Shown piece after piece: positions 55,901-64,000 of a DNA stretch of 64,000 bases. Under the pieces are notes generated by a model. The model was not told the DNA's origin. It searched no databases and was given only the letters and a program-made list of their open reading frames with translations. Each line of letters opens with the position of its first letter. Positions within the stretch are counted from its first letter, which is position 1. The DNA is taken from contig JBAJFG010000002.1 in the NCBI GenBank assembly GCA_037903475.1, forward strand, positions 4,711,001 through 4,775,000. Direction: 5' to 3'. The stretch is from Ancylostoma caninum (Eukaryota > Nematoda > Chromadorea > Rhabditida > Ancylostomatidae). The position numbers were made by a program, and so were the translations under genes.

Positions 55901-58794
55901 GTTAAAGGCATAAAGGCATAACAATTGGACTGAGACATTTTCCGTTCACAGAACGATGATGGGTGAGGAACACAGGACGGGAGGGGTGGAACAGCACCTA
56001 ATGTTCCGGCTGGGTGGGCTAGCTGCTGACCCGTCGTTCAAGCTGCGTTCTGCCATTCATGTCCTGCGATCCACTCGCCCCTTGTCACGTGGGGAGCCAG
56101 CACATGGGAGGTGTATACAAGTCGGTGGTTGAACGTCAGAGCTCAGTCGTGTCTCCGCTTAGATGGAGACAAGGCGAGTCCTGCCATACTCCTCAGGCCG
56201 AACGAGTTCTGGGTAAAACTTTGCCCCCCTGGAACAATCGGTCATTTGGGATGTGTGCTTCCGTGGCCGCCGCGGGAGTGATGCGTGCTACAAGAGCAGC
56301 CGCGGAAAGTGTGTTCGCATTTGGGAAAATTCCCAGGCAAGCTTGGATGAATGCATTTACTCAAGTCTTTAGTTGGAACACAGTTCTGCGCTCAGATTGA
56401 ATTGCCGTCCCCCACAAGCTGCAATGGCTGCGATTGCTTTCCCGAAAGGCTGTGATTACGCGGAATGAACTGCTCAGACAATTCCGGGGACAAATCCGGT
56501 TCCAACCGCCGGCAAATCCCCACTGCGGACGAAACCACGCATGTTGCGGGCGAAACGCGCTATCGGGCGAATCGCGAGCTGAACGCAGAATCATTCGGGC
56601 TGATGCACGATTGCGGCGGTTCGGCGAGCTGTGTGAAGAGTGTCAGGCATCGGGCCACTTTTCGCATCCATCAACCGCCGACTAATTTCCTCAGAAAGCG
56701 GCCCAAACGACTACATGTTTCAGCTCGATAAGGAATTGGCCCGGTCGGAATGGTTGGTTGGTGATACTAGGTACGTGATAAAGGATGAAGGCAGCACCGG
56801 TCTCGAAGAGATCAGCAGCAGGATGGCGTAGTGGATAAAGCAGCGGACTCTCAGTCATTCATAAACAATGGTCAGATTAGTGAAGTATTCTTTTCCTAGC
56901 TGTTTTGCCCAGATTGTCACAACTCTTTATTCTCCACTTCGGCTAACATTTCGGCGATGTCGCCTTCGTCAGAGCCTGGGAGTCGAAGGCAACATTTTTG
57001 GCCATCCTCTCAAACGCCTCATCGCCTTGCAGAGTGCAGTTCAGTCACAAGGCAAATCCAAAACAAAATAGAACACACAGCCCGGCTGGTGCTCACCTTC
57101 ACTTCAGTAGAGATGATATAAAGGCAGACCGCAAATGCCGGGGACTATTCTTTCACTGCCTTTTTTTAATGTGTGCCTTAACAATTTGACTTAATCAAAT
57201 CAGAATCCGCAAAGATTGTGATACAAGGCCAGCTCGTTAGTGATAGTAATACATTAATCTTTTCTGTTCATTTTAGGGTTTTTGGTGGCAATCCAGCAGG
57301 CTTCTAATGTTTTTCGCGCTATGATCTTAGGTTCTAGCGACAAGATCGTGACTCCTACTAGGATGACAAAATTCAGAATGGTCAGATTAGTTCGAATCCG
57401 CTCAGCAAGAGAAGAAAGCTAGCGCCACGAAAACATTGACGAACTTTGCAAACCGTTATCTGGTGAATCACTTTGGATGTACAGTGGCTCCGAACCCAGG
57501 GCTCTTCCATGTGAGACTGTGCGCAAGCAGTGACCAAGCTTCCAGAGGTTATCACGGTACAAGCAAGCGTCCAATTGACAGGTAATCGTGGAGAATGCTA
57601 CCTTGTGCACTGGATAAGAAGCAGTAGCTCCTGATGGTTTGTTGGCTCATGGCGGCCTGAACGAGGACAGTTCTTGAGCGGATAGGAATGCACGCCTCGC
57701 TTCCAGCGGCCCTACACCGGCCTGAACGCACCTACTTCTCGGGGAGAAAACACCCAAAAGCTAGTTTCGACCACCGCTCATCCGAAACTGGAGGCCCCAG
57801 AATTTGTCTGAGTGGTTTGCATACCGAAATAAGGGGTTTCTACAGATTTTAGGAAGTTGCGGCGCAGCGCAGAAGTCACCCACTGCGAGCTGACTTTACG
57901 CCTTTCAACTCGCGTCGGGATGGCGGCAAACGACGCAGCTTGGAGCAATGAAAGGAATGTAGTATTAGAGCATGTTGTTGTCAGCAGTTGTCAGCACAAT
58001 TTCTATGGAGGAAGTCACCCTGAAAACAAAAGAAAACAAAAAAACCAATATATACAATCACAACTCATGAAGCAGAAGAGAACGGAGTGCCCCATAGCAT
58101 TCCTTGACTTAGCTCGCAGTGCGAGCTCGCAAAATGAAGCTCTGCGTCAAAAACTGTGAAAGCACCCCCCTTCATGACGCTGCGAGCTCGCACTGCGTTG
58201 AAGCTGCCTATGCTTAAGCATAGGGTGCGGCGCGGTGCGTGAAACTGTAAAAACCCCTATAAGCGTAGATCTCGCTGTGTGACTGCCCTTGAAACGCTTC
58301 CGGCCTGTGCTTGCCTTCGCGGAATCTCTGAGAGAACATGTGAGGGATGGAATGGGTTTGACCCCAGATGTGACTGGGGTCTAATTCCCACTTGTGCTGG
58401 ATCCGAACCCACCAACTGCTCGAGTTTTCAATGGAAGCGTTCTTCATGAATAGTTCGTGTAGTCCGGGAAAATCGGGTGTTAACTAGTGACCACCATACG
58501 CCTCCAAGTACGGTCGGAAGCCCTTGATGTTGGAGAAAAATTTTGCGATTAAGTGAGAAATGTACCTCCATCTTCAGTTTTGATTTAGACGAGTCCTCCA
58601 TTTTCCTCTCAATTTTCATAGCGTGAATTCTTGAAGGATCGTTGGATTCCACCACTCTTGAAACAATGGCAGGATTGACTTTTGTTTGCTAGCCGTTATG
58701 AAATTAAGCTATTTTGAAGCGATCAACAATCATACCGACTTGTAAACTGCACCGAAAGTTCCTTCTCCTATTAGGCTTTGCACCAAATACGTTG
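43914..58794 (-). CDS. Casein kinase 1 (CK1/TTBK-like) family protein kinase, at least 9 exons
   Basis: Exons, 5' to 3': about 58740-58794, 58566-58656, 50672-50812, 49386-49523, 49224-49304, 48138-48246, 46334-46407, 44320-44415 and 43914-43969. All junctions keep phase. The product shows IGEGTFGAVYK (glycine loop), IHAMKIERK (VAIK-type Lys), HFTQLIDEG, IMELLGKNLADL, AGFIHRDVKPANF (catalytic loop), IYMLDFGISKRL (DFG), RGGRFKGTIRYASIACH, RDDCESWLYMMVDLISPMGL, PWRNV, and the C-lobe YIDKLKAMDEVDY and SAPYDWE. This is the nematode-expanded CK1 group, which phosphorylates Ser/Thr. All catalytic residues look intact. The first and last exons are not settled: the start codon lies above 58794 and the stop below 43914. 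Donor GTCGGT of exon 1 is atypical. Intron 2 (50813-58565) is 7.75 kb of transposon and satellite DNA. Confidence 0.9.
44665..44745 (-). ncRNA. tRNA-like segment inside the foldback element
   Basis: GGGGTGGCCGAGTGGGGAAG resembles the 5' end of a tRNA-Leu or tRNA-Ser. GGGTTTGAATCCC matches the T-arm with one change from GGTTCGAATCC. A full cloverleaf is not evident (the acceptor 3' strand is lacking), so this is a tRNA-derived relic and not a working tRNA. Confidence 0.5.
44856..45005. mobile_element. 150-bp MITE with perfect 34-bp-class terminal repeats
   Basis: Ends GGCTGGGATTCATGAAACGA (extending further inward to AAGCAAAC) and its exact reverse complement, flanked by a 3-bp direct repeat CAG (44853-44855 and 45006-45008). 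Deleting it restores the CAAGCCAGAT-TGGTTTCATT arm seen in the other copy. A 3-bp duplication occurs in PIF/Harbinger and CACTA elements; which applies is unclear. Confidence 0.9.
45290..45400 (-). pseudogene. RTE-type endonuclease remnant
   Basis: The minus strand reads VPPEEIIDVAEDLNCHVGAT, matching the VPxEExxxxxGDLNxHVG catalytic segment of RTE endonucleases. Flanks are too decayed to follow. It is inside intron 7 of the kinase gene. Confidence 0.55.
45410..46333. other. Intron 7 sequence, no repeat or gene identified
   Basis: A 205-codon plus-strand frame (45442-46059) spans most of this stretch but resembles nothing I know and contains no domain motif. I treat it as chance. Confidence 0.4.
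46478..47987. mobile_element. Long-inverted-repeat element with tRNA-like core (copy 2)
   Basis: Termini ACAAGGAAGGTGCAAGAGG (left) and, reverse complemented, ACAAGGGAGGTGCAAGAGG (right) open arms of about 120 bp related to copy 1. The core has two tRNA-like blocks in opposite directions: plus at about 46640-46745 (GGATTTGAACCC) and minus at 46915-47015 (GGTTTGAACC). An 820-bp Tc1-like element splits the right arm. It lies in intron 6 of the kinase gene. Confidence 0.75.
47079..47898. mobile_element. Tc1-like transposon, non-autonomous, nested
   Basis: Ends CAGTGGCGGCCACATATTT and its exact reverse complement are flanked by TA (47077-47078, 47899-47900). CAGT termini and a TA target are the Tc1 pattern. 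The arm of the host element is continuous across the insertion (AAATATA ... TACTGTCGCACC). A 107-codon frame (47341-47664) has no recognisable transposase motif. Confidence 0.88.
50955..51395 (-). repeat. Dispersed repeat family R1, copy 1
   Basis: Read on the minus strand: GTTCCGGCTGGGTAGG, GTCGGTGGTTGAACGTCAGA, AAAGCAAAAGCAGCCTCTCC, ATCTCGCCTGATGAACGTGA, CGGACCCTAGTACAAAGCCC, and CTTGCCCTCGGGAAGACC. The same blocks recur at 55.4-56.15, 60.9-61.16 and 62.75-62.99 kb. No coding capacity or termini could be fixed, so the class is unknown. Confidence 0.85.
51806..51865. repeat. 60-bp near-perfect palindrome
   Basis: CCCAACGTATAGCTCACTTT... mirrors itself around GGGGCCGCGGCCCC with one mismatch in 30 pairs. 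It lies about 100 bp upstream of a Penelope endonuclease fragment, inside intron 2 of the kinase gene. Confidence 0.93.
51964..52416 (+). pseudogene. Penelope-like element GIY-YIG endonuclease, open frame, no reverse transcriptase
   Basis: A 150-codon frame aligns along its whole length with the nuclease at 15453-15905: LKKQLVRNRMYDRLC, CIICPFGKMGDC, GVIYVISCQSCGDSYIGKTG, IREHLDG, VTILSYEPDILARKTLEAFW and MNRKEECTAITNEL. The Cys linker and YIGKTGR core are kept and the frame ends naturally at a TGA after LCGF. The reverse transcriptase upstream is missing (5' truncation at about 51900), as expected for retroelement copies. A hammerhead-like motif follows at 52573. Length matches the other copy exactly. 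Confidence 0.9.
52573..52608 (+). ncRNA. Hammerhead-ribozyme-like motif, Penelope copy at 52 kb
   Basis: Stem I GGCT/AGCC, core TTGACGA (one change from CTGANGA), stem II GCG-AGAA-CGC, then GAAAC-G-TT. Same architecture and position (3' of the nuclease frame) as at 16139-16176 but different stem sequences that still pair. AATAAAG follows. Confidence 0.6.
52940..53065. repeat. Inverted pair with 55842-55965
   Basis: CGCTCTTATCGATGTAGTGT, CCCATCATCGTTC and GAACGGAAAATGT recur in reverse complement at 55842-55965, about 85% alike over 125 bp. The two copies bracket 2.8 kb of satellite and R1 DNA. No target duplication is seen, so they may be dispersed copies and not ends of one element. Confidence 0.8.
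53456..53591. repeat. Foldback hairpin, MITE-like
   Basis: GTGCTCCGACTCGCC at the left is matched by GGCGAGTCGGAGCAC at the right, and each arm itself folds (CTCGCCTCCGGCGAG, CTCGCCGTAGGCGAG). Total 136 bp. No target duplication is evident. Confidence 0.85.
53866..54245. repeat. ~152-bp satellite, 2.5 copies
   Basis: CCGTTGGATCGTGAGATATG occurs at 53871, 54023 (ATATA variant) and 54174, a period of 151-152 bp. Each unit includes AATCGATAAAATCG, an internal palindrome, and CACACAAACAGATGAGTTTT. Confidence 0.93.
54550..54845. repeat. Satellite related to the 18.3-18.8 kb array
   Basis: Two to three diverged units share GATTCGTGATCAGCGT, AACTCGCGAAAAATCAATAA and ATCAATAGCCACACGTGCAG with the ~120-bp satellite at 18.27-18.76 kb. 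Confidence 0.75.
55398..56150 (+). repeat. Dispersed repeat R1, copies 2 and 3 (rearranged)
   Basis: 55398-55570 matches 60999-61160 (CACGCAAACGAAAGG, GAACAGCTCGTGCTG). 55570-55800 and 55985-56150 match copy 1 at 51 kb but in a different block order. The break is filled by the inverted repeat at 55842-55965. Confidence 0.8.
56151..56940. other. No gene assigned; tRNA-like phrase at 56821
   Basis: Overlapping GC-rich frames (56434-56731) match nothing I know. GGATGGCGTAGTGGATAAAG at about 56821 resembles the start of a tRNA, but no T-arm follows. Confidence 0.35.
56941..56976 (-). ncRNA. Hammerhead-ribozyme-like motif with consensus core
   Basis: On the minus strand: stem I GGCT/AGCC, core CTGACGA (full match to CTGANGA), stem II GGCG-ACAT-CGCC, GAAA, then T-G closing and TT before AGCC. 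It is the best of the copies. It sits 3' of a Penelope nuclease fragment on the same strand. Confidence 0.62.
57201..57365 (-). pseudogene. Penelope-like GIY-YIG endonuclease C-terminal fragment
   Basis: The minus strand reads VTILSLEPKIIARKTLEACW, IATKNPKMNRKD, stop, CITITNELALYHNLCGF, then TGA. This matches the end of the 52-kb copy (VTILSYEPDILARKTLEAFW ... LCGF). One internal stop. The upstream nuclease core and reverse transcriptase are missing. Confidence 0.85.
57366..58565. repeat. Kinase intron 2 end; short hairpin at 58115-58197
   Basis: CGCAGTGCGAGCTCGCA (58115-58131) and its reverse complement (58181-58197) form a 17-bp stem extended by TGAAG/CTTCA. The rest of this stretch shows no element I recognise. 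Confidence 0.6.
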
Positions 58795-59119
58795 CTTTAG
58801 ATGTGCGTATAAAAGAACCCTTAAGTGGGTGATATTAGCAGAATTGGAGAAGTTTTTGGAAGGGTATCGAACGGATGTCACGAACTTCAATTATTTGATG
58901 ATTTTTGTTCAGCACAGAAGGAGTGATGTTTTATGTTCAACTAGACAAGCTTTCGGCACGTAATGTGCCTTTTCTAGATCTTTATAAAATGGCATTACAT
59001 CCATACGCAGCAACAACGTAAGTGGCGATTGCTATACAACACTCTTGCTGCAAATGCCGAGGCAGCCTATTGGATATGAATCATGATTCCGTGCTCAGAA
59101 GAAGTATACGAGTGCGCAT

Positions 59120-60285
59120 CAGGGGTGTGCGGAATTTTCCGTTTTCCGTTTTACGCTTTCCATTTTACGTTTTACGTTTTACGGATTTTTGGGCCGGAAA
59201 ACGGAAAATCCCGGAGAATTATGGAGAGAGAGGGATCGTTGTTTTCGGCGTACTTCCCTATCCTGAAGAGGGTTCTCGTGCTTCGATGCGCAGTGTACAA
59301 GTGTACAGTGTGCGAGTTCACAGTAATGGCGCAAAAATTGGAGTCTTAACGCCACGAAGTTCGAACTACTTTGCTTTTTTTTGTCTCAGCTGCAGGGTAA
59401 ATGTCCCGTTGCGGTTTTGCTGGGCTTCACCGTAGTTCTAAACATGCCATACAAGTGTCCTGCTCTCCTCGAAATTCTCAAAAAAAGGTTCCATCAAAAA
59501 AAAAGGTTCCACAGAAGTGAGGAGTGGACTCATACAAAATTTCCATATAATTGCGACCTGTCATGGTGAGAGCATCAAGCATTCTTGCGAATCAGCGCAC
59601 GATGTAGACTTTCTTTCAACCTGACAAAAGCATAAGGTTACAACGTAATTGTCACTGTTCTGATCTGACGATGAACTCTAGCTCTACACTGGTGCCGCTG
59701 GCGCCTGATGTCTTGCGCAATGTTGGGGCTGCTTTTGTTTCACGTTACCCACACGTTATTCTTCCCCTTCTTCCCCCATCGCTGACTCGCCCCAACAGGA
59801 TTCGTTATGGATAAAATGATCCTTCTCAAATCCCAAGCGTATTAATTACCATAGTTACCTTTTTGTTTGAATTTTTGCAGAATAGGTCTGCTCCAAAGTA
59901 AAGCAAAGAAGTCGCACTTTTGACACTTTACAGCTTCTCGTATACTTAAACATTCAGTGATAAAGGTGCTTATCGAATTATAACTCTGAGAATCGCTCGT
60001 AACTAGGTGAAGAATACATACCTATATTCTCGATCTACCTAATTCTAGGCGTCTGAAGCACGTACCATCAGGTTGCTAGAGGTTACTTAATTCTTTAAAA
60101 GAGTCACCACTTATGCTCATCAAGAAGATGCCTAGAAAATCCAATGTTGGAGATGACTTTTGGTCAAAAACCTATGCTTGAGCAAAATTTTCCGTTTTCC
60201 GTTTTACGCTTTCCGTTTTACGCCCATTTTTGGTCTTCCGTTTTCCGTTTTACGGGATTTGAAATTTTACTTCCGCACATCCCTG
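59120..60285. mobile_element. Non-autonomous hAT element with 8-bp target duplication
   Basis: Ends CAGGGGTGTGCGGAA (left) and CAGGGATGTGCGGAA (right, reverse complemented) are typical hAT termini. They are flanked by a perfect 8-bp repeat GTGCGCAT (59112-59119 and 60286-60293). Both ends carry runs of TTTTCCGTTTTCCGTTTTAC, in the same orientation. No transposase (hAT dimerisation domain or RW motif) is visible in 1166 bp. It lies about 330 bp upstream of the first known kinase exon. Confidence 0.92.
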
Positions 60286-60293
60286 GTGCGCAT

Positions 60294-60914
60294 GCAAAAG
60301 TGCTAGTCGATGATAGTCTAGTCTTTTCCTCGGTGGTTGGCCAGCTTTTCTCACGACTCGTTAGCCGCATCTAATCAAAATGTTCAAAAAATGCGGGCCA
60401 AGAAACGGATCTATTTACCCTGACGGTAGCTTCGTCATCCTTGGTGTATCCTTAAATAATGCGCTAGGACCCCAAATCTCTTTGAGGAAAAGAGTCCGGA
60501 TCTGCTTAGGATTCTTCGAATTTAGTCTAACTTTTCCTTCATTTCCTGAGCCTTCTGTGGGAAGCAGTCCCTGGTCATTTTCAATTTCCACGTTTATGCA
60601 CTACATTTTCCGATTTTTCTCCTCATGGCAGTGTATTTCATTCTCTCCTCATAGTCTCAACTTGGGAATGAATTGAGTTTTTTGAAATGTTGGAGAAAAG
60701 AGAACTGGGAAGGGGGAGACACATGCTGAAGATCGCAGAGGTGCTTTTGACAGGACGCACACGTTCCAACTTGCTAATCAGAGGGATATGCGATGAAGTA
60801 GGCCTACGTATAGAGCTCAAGGTGTTTTTGACAAGTCGAACACGTTTTCACCGGTTATCCTTATTGATTTCCACGTAGGAACAATGGAACAAACGCGAAA
60901 ATGTCTGTTGTCGA
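60294..60914. other. No gene recognised
   Basis: Open frames up to 98 codons on the plus strand, no motif. An imperfect repeat GGTGTTTTTGACAAGTCGAAC / GGTGCTTTTGACAGGACGCA occurs near 60740 and 60821. Confidence 0.4.
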
Positions 60915-61160
60915 CCCAGGCCCTGGCACGAGGTCTTCCCCAGGCCAAAATCAAAACGAAGCCCCCTTTGAAAAACCAAAATTTTACGAAGCCTCCTTTG
61001 AACACGCAAACGAAAGGAAAAGTTGAATCCACTTTGAAAATTGGAGTCCCATGGAACAGCTCGTGCTGAAGCACGAGTTCACTGTTCAAATTACAATCTG
61101 GGGAAGCTGACGGCACAACATCCTAACGCAAAATAAAATTTAAAAAAAGCATAAGTTCGA
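60915..61160 (+). repeat. Dispersed repeat R1, copy 4
   Basis: AGGTCTTCCCCAGG, AACGAAGCCCCCTTTG, GAACACGCAAACGAAAGG and GAACAGCTCGTGCTG match the 55.4-kb copy. Confidence 0.8.
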
Positions 61161-61218
61161 AGAAAATACCTTCAATCCGAAAGGAAATGGACTAGGAAGT
61201 TGAGCAGATCAAAGGGCA

Positions 61219-61403
61219 ATTTCTAATAGATGCGTGCGTTTGACGAGTGCGTCTATATGATGAAGGATAGGGCCAGTCGCACCGCTGACTCAGCTCAGGG
61301 GCACGCACTCACGGCCTCGAGGCGGCCGTACGTGTACAATCCTCTGCAAATTAATGCGTGCATCTAATGGACGTAGCTAGTATAAATTAACATATAAGTT
61401 GCC
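61219..61403. mobile_element. MITE family M1, copy 1
   Basis: Begins GGGCAATTTCTAATAG and ends CTAGTATAAATTA...GCCC. The interior GTGCGTCTATATGATGAAG and ACGGCCTCGAGGCGGCCG is shared with 62411-62648. Confidence 0.75.
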
Positions 61404-62410
61404 CTTGAAATGGTCACTGGAACATGTGGGAATGAACGGATGATTCTTACAAATAAGCCTAAACTATGGCGGAGAAAGCAGGACATGTTCGAAAATGAAG
61501 CAAAACAGCAGATATTCCGACCAGATCACATCAGAGACGCTACGAGCAAACAATACTCAGAACCCCAGTTCCTGATCGCATCCGAAGCTTGCTTTTCCAA
61601 AAGCTTGTTGACAAGTTGTTTTTATACTTCCTTGCCGACAAGCTGTTCGCCCGAAAAGCTTGTCGACAACTTGTTTTCAACAAAAAAGCGGCGAAGATAT
61701 CCATTTGAACGTTATACACAGGGTGCATTTGAACGTAATCCACATGGCAAAACGCGTTGAAACTAGTCCGCGGCGTCGTTCGATTGGAGCACATATTCTA
61801 CGGGCTTGGACTCCTTGGAATTCCAAGGATTCCTGCGCAGCGTAAACACAACTGAATGAATTGCAATCTTGTTTGGTTTTTGTGTTTGCTAAAAATCACC
61901 GAAACATATGTGAACTAAAAAAGTGTATGCTCTTTATGTATGCTGAGTGCCAATTTACCGCTTGTTAGCAACACTCCAAGAACTCCTAGGAATTCCACTT
62001 CATGGGATACACTTCATGGACCACATCCGTAAGGGGCTTGAATGATGAAGCGGACCCTACAGAAAAAGTGTATCATGAGGGAGCCCAAATATTATGTAAA
62101 CTAAAAAAGTGTATGCTCATCAAGTAACTTGGTTTGACCTGGGAGACCTGGAGAGACCTGAGGTCCCCCCCCCCTTCCCGCATACATTCTTTGCGCCGTA
62201 CATCGGTTCTGGCAGTACTGAGCATGCAGTTGTAATGCCCTCTCCTCAAACTCCAATTTTTAAGCCCAATCTTAAAGTCTGGACTTCACAGCAGCTCCAC
62301 GAGTTTTCCAGAAAAAAAGCTTTTTTCGTGTATATCTTTCGTGCTATAAGTTTTGGTTGTCCGTTTGAACACCTGTGGTAGTTTCTTAGTTCTTTTGTTA
62401 GTGAAGATAT
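61404..62410. other. No gene; short repeats
   Basis: AACTAAAAAAGTGTATGCTC occurs at about 61914 and 62099. A palindromic AAAAGCTTGTCGACAA-type pair lies at 61595-61675. No coding family recognised. Confidence 0.45.
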
Positions 62411-62648
62411 AGGGCAATTTATACTGGGTGCGTGCGACTGACGCGCGTGCGTCTATATGATGAAGAATAGGGTTCAGTCGCATCGCAGTCGCAGCTCAGA
62501 CGCACGCGTCTACGGCCTCACGGCGGCCGCGCGTTCTTTTCATTGAGGATGTACATGCCGTGTAGACCGGTCTTTATAGAAAACCCCTTGTAAATGGATG
62601 CGTGCGACTGATGCGCGACTGACGCACGCAGCTAGTATAAATTACCCT
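62411..62648. mobile_element. MITE family M1, copy 2
   Basis: Inverted ends AGGGCAATTTATACT and AGTATAAATTACCCT. The interior holds GTGCGTCTATATGATGAAG and a CGGCCTCACGGCGGCCG palindrome. Subterminal GTGCGACTGACGCGCG motifs occur at both ends. Confidence 0.82.
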
Positions 62649-62744
62649 TATCATGTCATTTGGTTGCGTGTAGACTGTGCCGGAATCTTCAGAATCCTAC
62701 GGTGTCTGTAGAATATGTGCTCCAATCGAAATACTTGGACAGGA

Positions 62745-62990
62745 CACTCGCCCGACCGCTCAAAGCACGAGCAGCCTCCCTACAAACTGTTTTTCGATCT
62801 CAGTCGCCCCTATGTCACTCAACCTATTTAATCCTTCTATTTCGCCTGACTGATGACTGTGATGCCTTGCTTAGAAGTAACAAAACCACAATTTTTTCCG
62901 GGGATAAGCCACGGACCTCATTACGAACCCCTTTGTTTTTTGACCCTTTCACAGAGCCCAGATGCCCCCGGGAAGACCTCTGCTGGGGCC
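62745..62990 (+). repeat. Dispersed repeat R1, copy 5
   Basis: TTCGCCTGACTGATGA, TTAGAAGTAACAAAACCACA and AGATGCCCCCGGGAAGACCT match the 55.64-kb copy block for block, about 80% alike. Confidence 0.8.
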
Positions 62991-63203
62991 GTGTCGATTT
63001 GCTGAATTTTCTTGTTTTCTACTCTGATTACTACGCCAACTGAAGTTATATACAGTCTGTTCGAAACGACGTGGGGATCGAGAGGAGGCCACGCTAGACA
63101 GCACTCTACGTCATCTCTAATCTGCGTGTTACGTTTCATCGTTATCTTTATGGTATCCGCCAGTGATTTGACTGTGACGTGGGCGACGTGGCAGCTAACA
63201 CTG

Positions 63204-63458
63204 CCGCTATAGTCCTCGAGGACTGTAGCACCTCGCGTCGCCGTCGCCGGCGACCGTGAGGCCGATACGCATCGATTGTGGGCGGAGCGGCGGCGGCGGC
63301 CGCCGTCGCCGGCGACTGGCGATCGCCAATATCGGCGGCCGCCAATGTTGGCGACTGTGACGTCGGTGCGTATCGATTGTGAGGGGTGCCAACATTGGCG
63401 GCCGCCGTCGCCGGCGACGGCGACGCAAGGTGCTATACTCCTCGAGGAGTATAGCGGC
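63204..63458. mobile_element. GC-rich foldback element
   Basis: CCGCTATAGTCCTCGAGGAC at the left pairs with the reverse complement of the right end (CTCCTCGAGGAGTATAGCGG). Inside, GTCGCCGTCGCCGGCGAC occurs in both arms and GATACGCATCGATTGTG / GTGCGTATCGATTGTG lie in direct orientation. GC content is far above the flanks. Ala/Arg-rich frames here are artefacts. Confidence 0.8.
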
Positions 63459-63569
63459 TACATAACAGCGTACGTCCCAGCCGCACCGCCTCTGGATCCC
63501 ACGTGCGTGGGCGGACTCGTCGTTTCGAGCTTACTGTAACTAGATCGACTAACCCTGCTAGTGACTTAG

Positions 63570-63853
63570 TCACATTGCCTGATTTTTTTTTTTAATATTG
63601 AGGCTATGAACGCCAAACATAGTTGTTTGTGCAGAATAGTTTCGGCATCCACTTCACACGCTTTCTCCAAACCTTCCAAGACATCGTTTTCATCATAAGG
63701 CTCACTCTGAAACTTCATGTCACCTGAGCAGAACTTTCCAAACAAACTCCGATCGGTGCTTTTACTAGCCAAATGTCCCCGTAACACTGCGCTTTTTCCG
63801 GCTTTCTTCCCTCCAATGCCTCGAAGATGCAACTCATATACAAAGTAACACAT
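63570..63853 (-). pseudogene. mariner transposase N-terminal (Mos1-type HTH) fragment
   Basis: The 95-codon minus-strand frame follows the Mos1 helix-turn-helix layout: FVYELHLRG, then STDRSLFGKFCSGDMKFQSE (family pattern DRTxxxWFxKFxSGDxxL) and DENDVLEGLEKACEVDAETI. The Trp is changed to Gly. It stops within the second helix-turn-helix. No terminal repeats were found, and the window ends 147 bp further on. Confidence 0.6.
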
Positions 63854-64000
63854 TTACCAGTCTGGACGTCCGGCTGATGCCGGACTTCCGACTTTTTTTG
63901 ATGCCTGCTTTGCTCACATATTTTTATTGCCCACAGATGAAATTAATGAAGCTGGATGAGCAGATACTTATCCATAAAGAAGTATTATTCACCGCAACGC

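Noticed and set aside
56821..56857. Possible tRNA gene
   Set aside because: Only a 5' D-arm-like phrase is present; there is no anticodon arm, T-arm or acceptor partner.
63148..63428. Arg/Ala/Pro-rich frames
   Set aside because: They arise from the GC-rich foldback element and occur on both strands.

Overview
This is nuclear DNA of a multicellular eukaryote, most likely a strongylid (hookworm-like, clade V) nematode. Three genes can be rebuilt by joining exons with GT-AG junctions in matching phase, and many introns end in the nematode acceptor TTTCAG or TTTAG. The genes are a secreted CAP/SCP-TAPS (ASP-like) protein, a Rab11-type GTPase and a nematode-type casein kinase 1 (CK1) family kinase. 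The mobile elements (RTE and CR1 LINEs, mariner/Tc1, Penelope-like elements) fit the same assignment. The species is inferred, not proven.

Host genes, all on the minus strand. (1) 4272-5589: a 7-exon, 299-residue secreted protein with a signal peptide, a Ser/Thr/Ala/Pro-rich mucin-like stretch and one CAP domain, with a TATA box just upstream. (2) 34361-37942: a complete 5-exon, 207-residue Rab11-like GTPase ending in the prenylation motif CCTVN. (3) 43914-58794: at least nine exons of a CK1-family kinase spread over about 15 kb. Its introns carry foldback elements, Tc1-like DNA and two Penelope-like endonuclease fragments.

Most of the rest is transposon and satellite DNA. 2.0-3.9 kb: RTE LINE pieces folded into a 626-bp-arm inverted repeat. 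6.1-6.6 kb: a decayed Penelope-like endonuclease. 6.8-10.7 kb: nested DNA transposons, including a 2.16-kb element with a perfect 9-bp target duplication that hosts a mariner. 10.7-17.5 kb: a giant, nearly identical palindrome; each arm carries a Penelope-like element (reverse transcriptase plus GIY-YIG nuclease), a hammerhead-like motif and a broken DDE integrase gene. 17.6-22.0 kb: four kinds of tandem repeat around a CR1 LINE 5' end. 24.2-28.4 kb: a CR1 LINE with a mariner inside its reverse transcriptase. 28.4-30.8 kb: a TA microsatellite, a foldback MITE, a mariner-like element containing satellite and CR1 DNA, and a further CR1 fragment. 44.5-48.0 kb: two long-inverted-repeat elements with tRNA-like cores, each hit by a younger transposon. 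50.9-58.2 kb: Penelope fragments, satellites and an unclassified dispersed repeat. 59.1-60.3 kb: a non-autonomous hAT element with a perfect 8-bp target duplication. 60.9-64.0 kb: MITEs, dispersed repeats, a GC-rich foldback and a mariner transposase fragment.

The most notable observations are the spliced genes, the two large inverted duplications of retroelements, and three independent Penelope-linked hammerhead-like motifs whose stems vary in a compensatory way.
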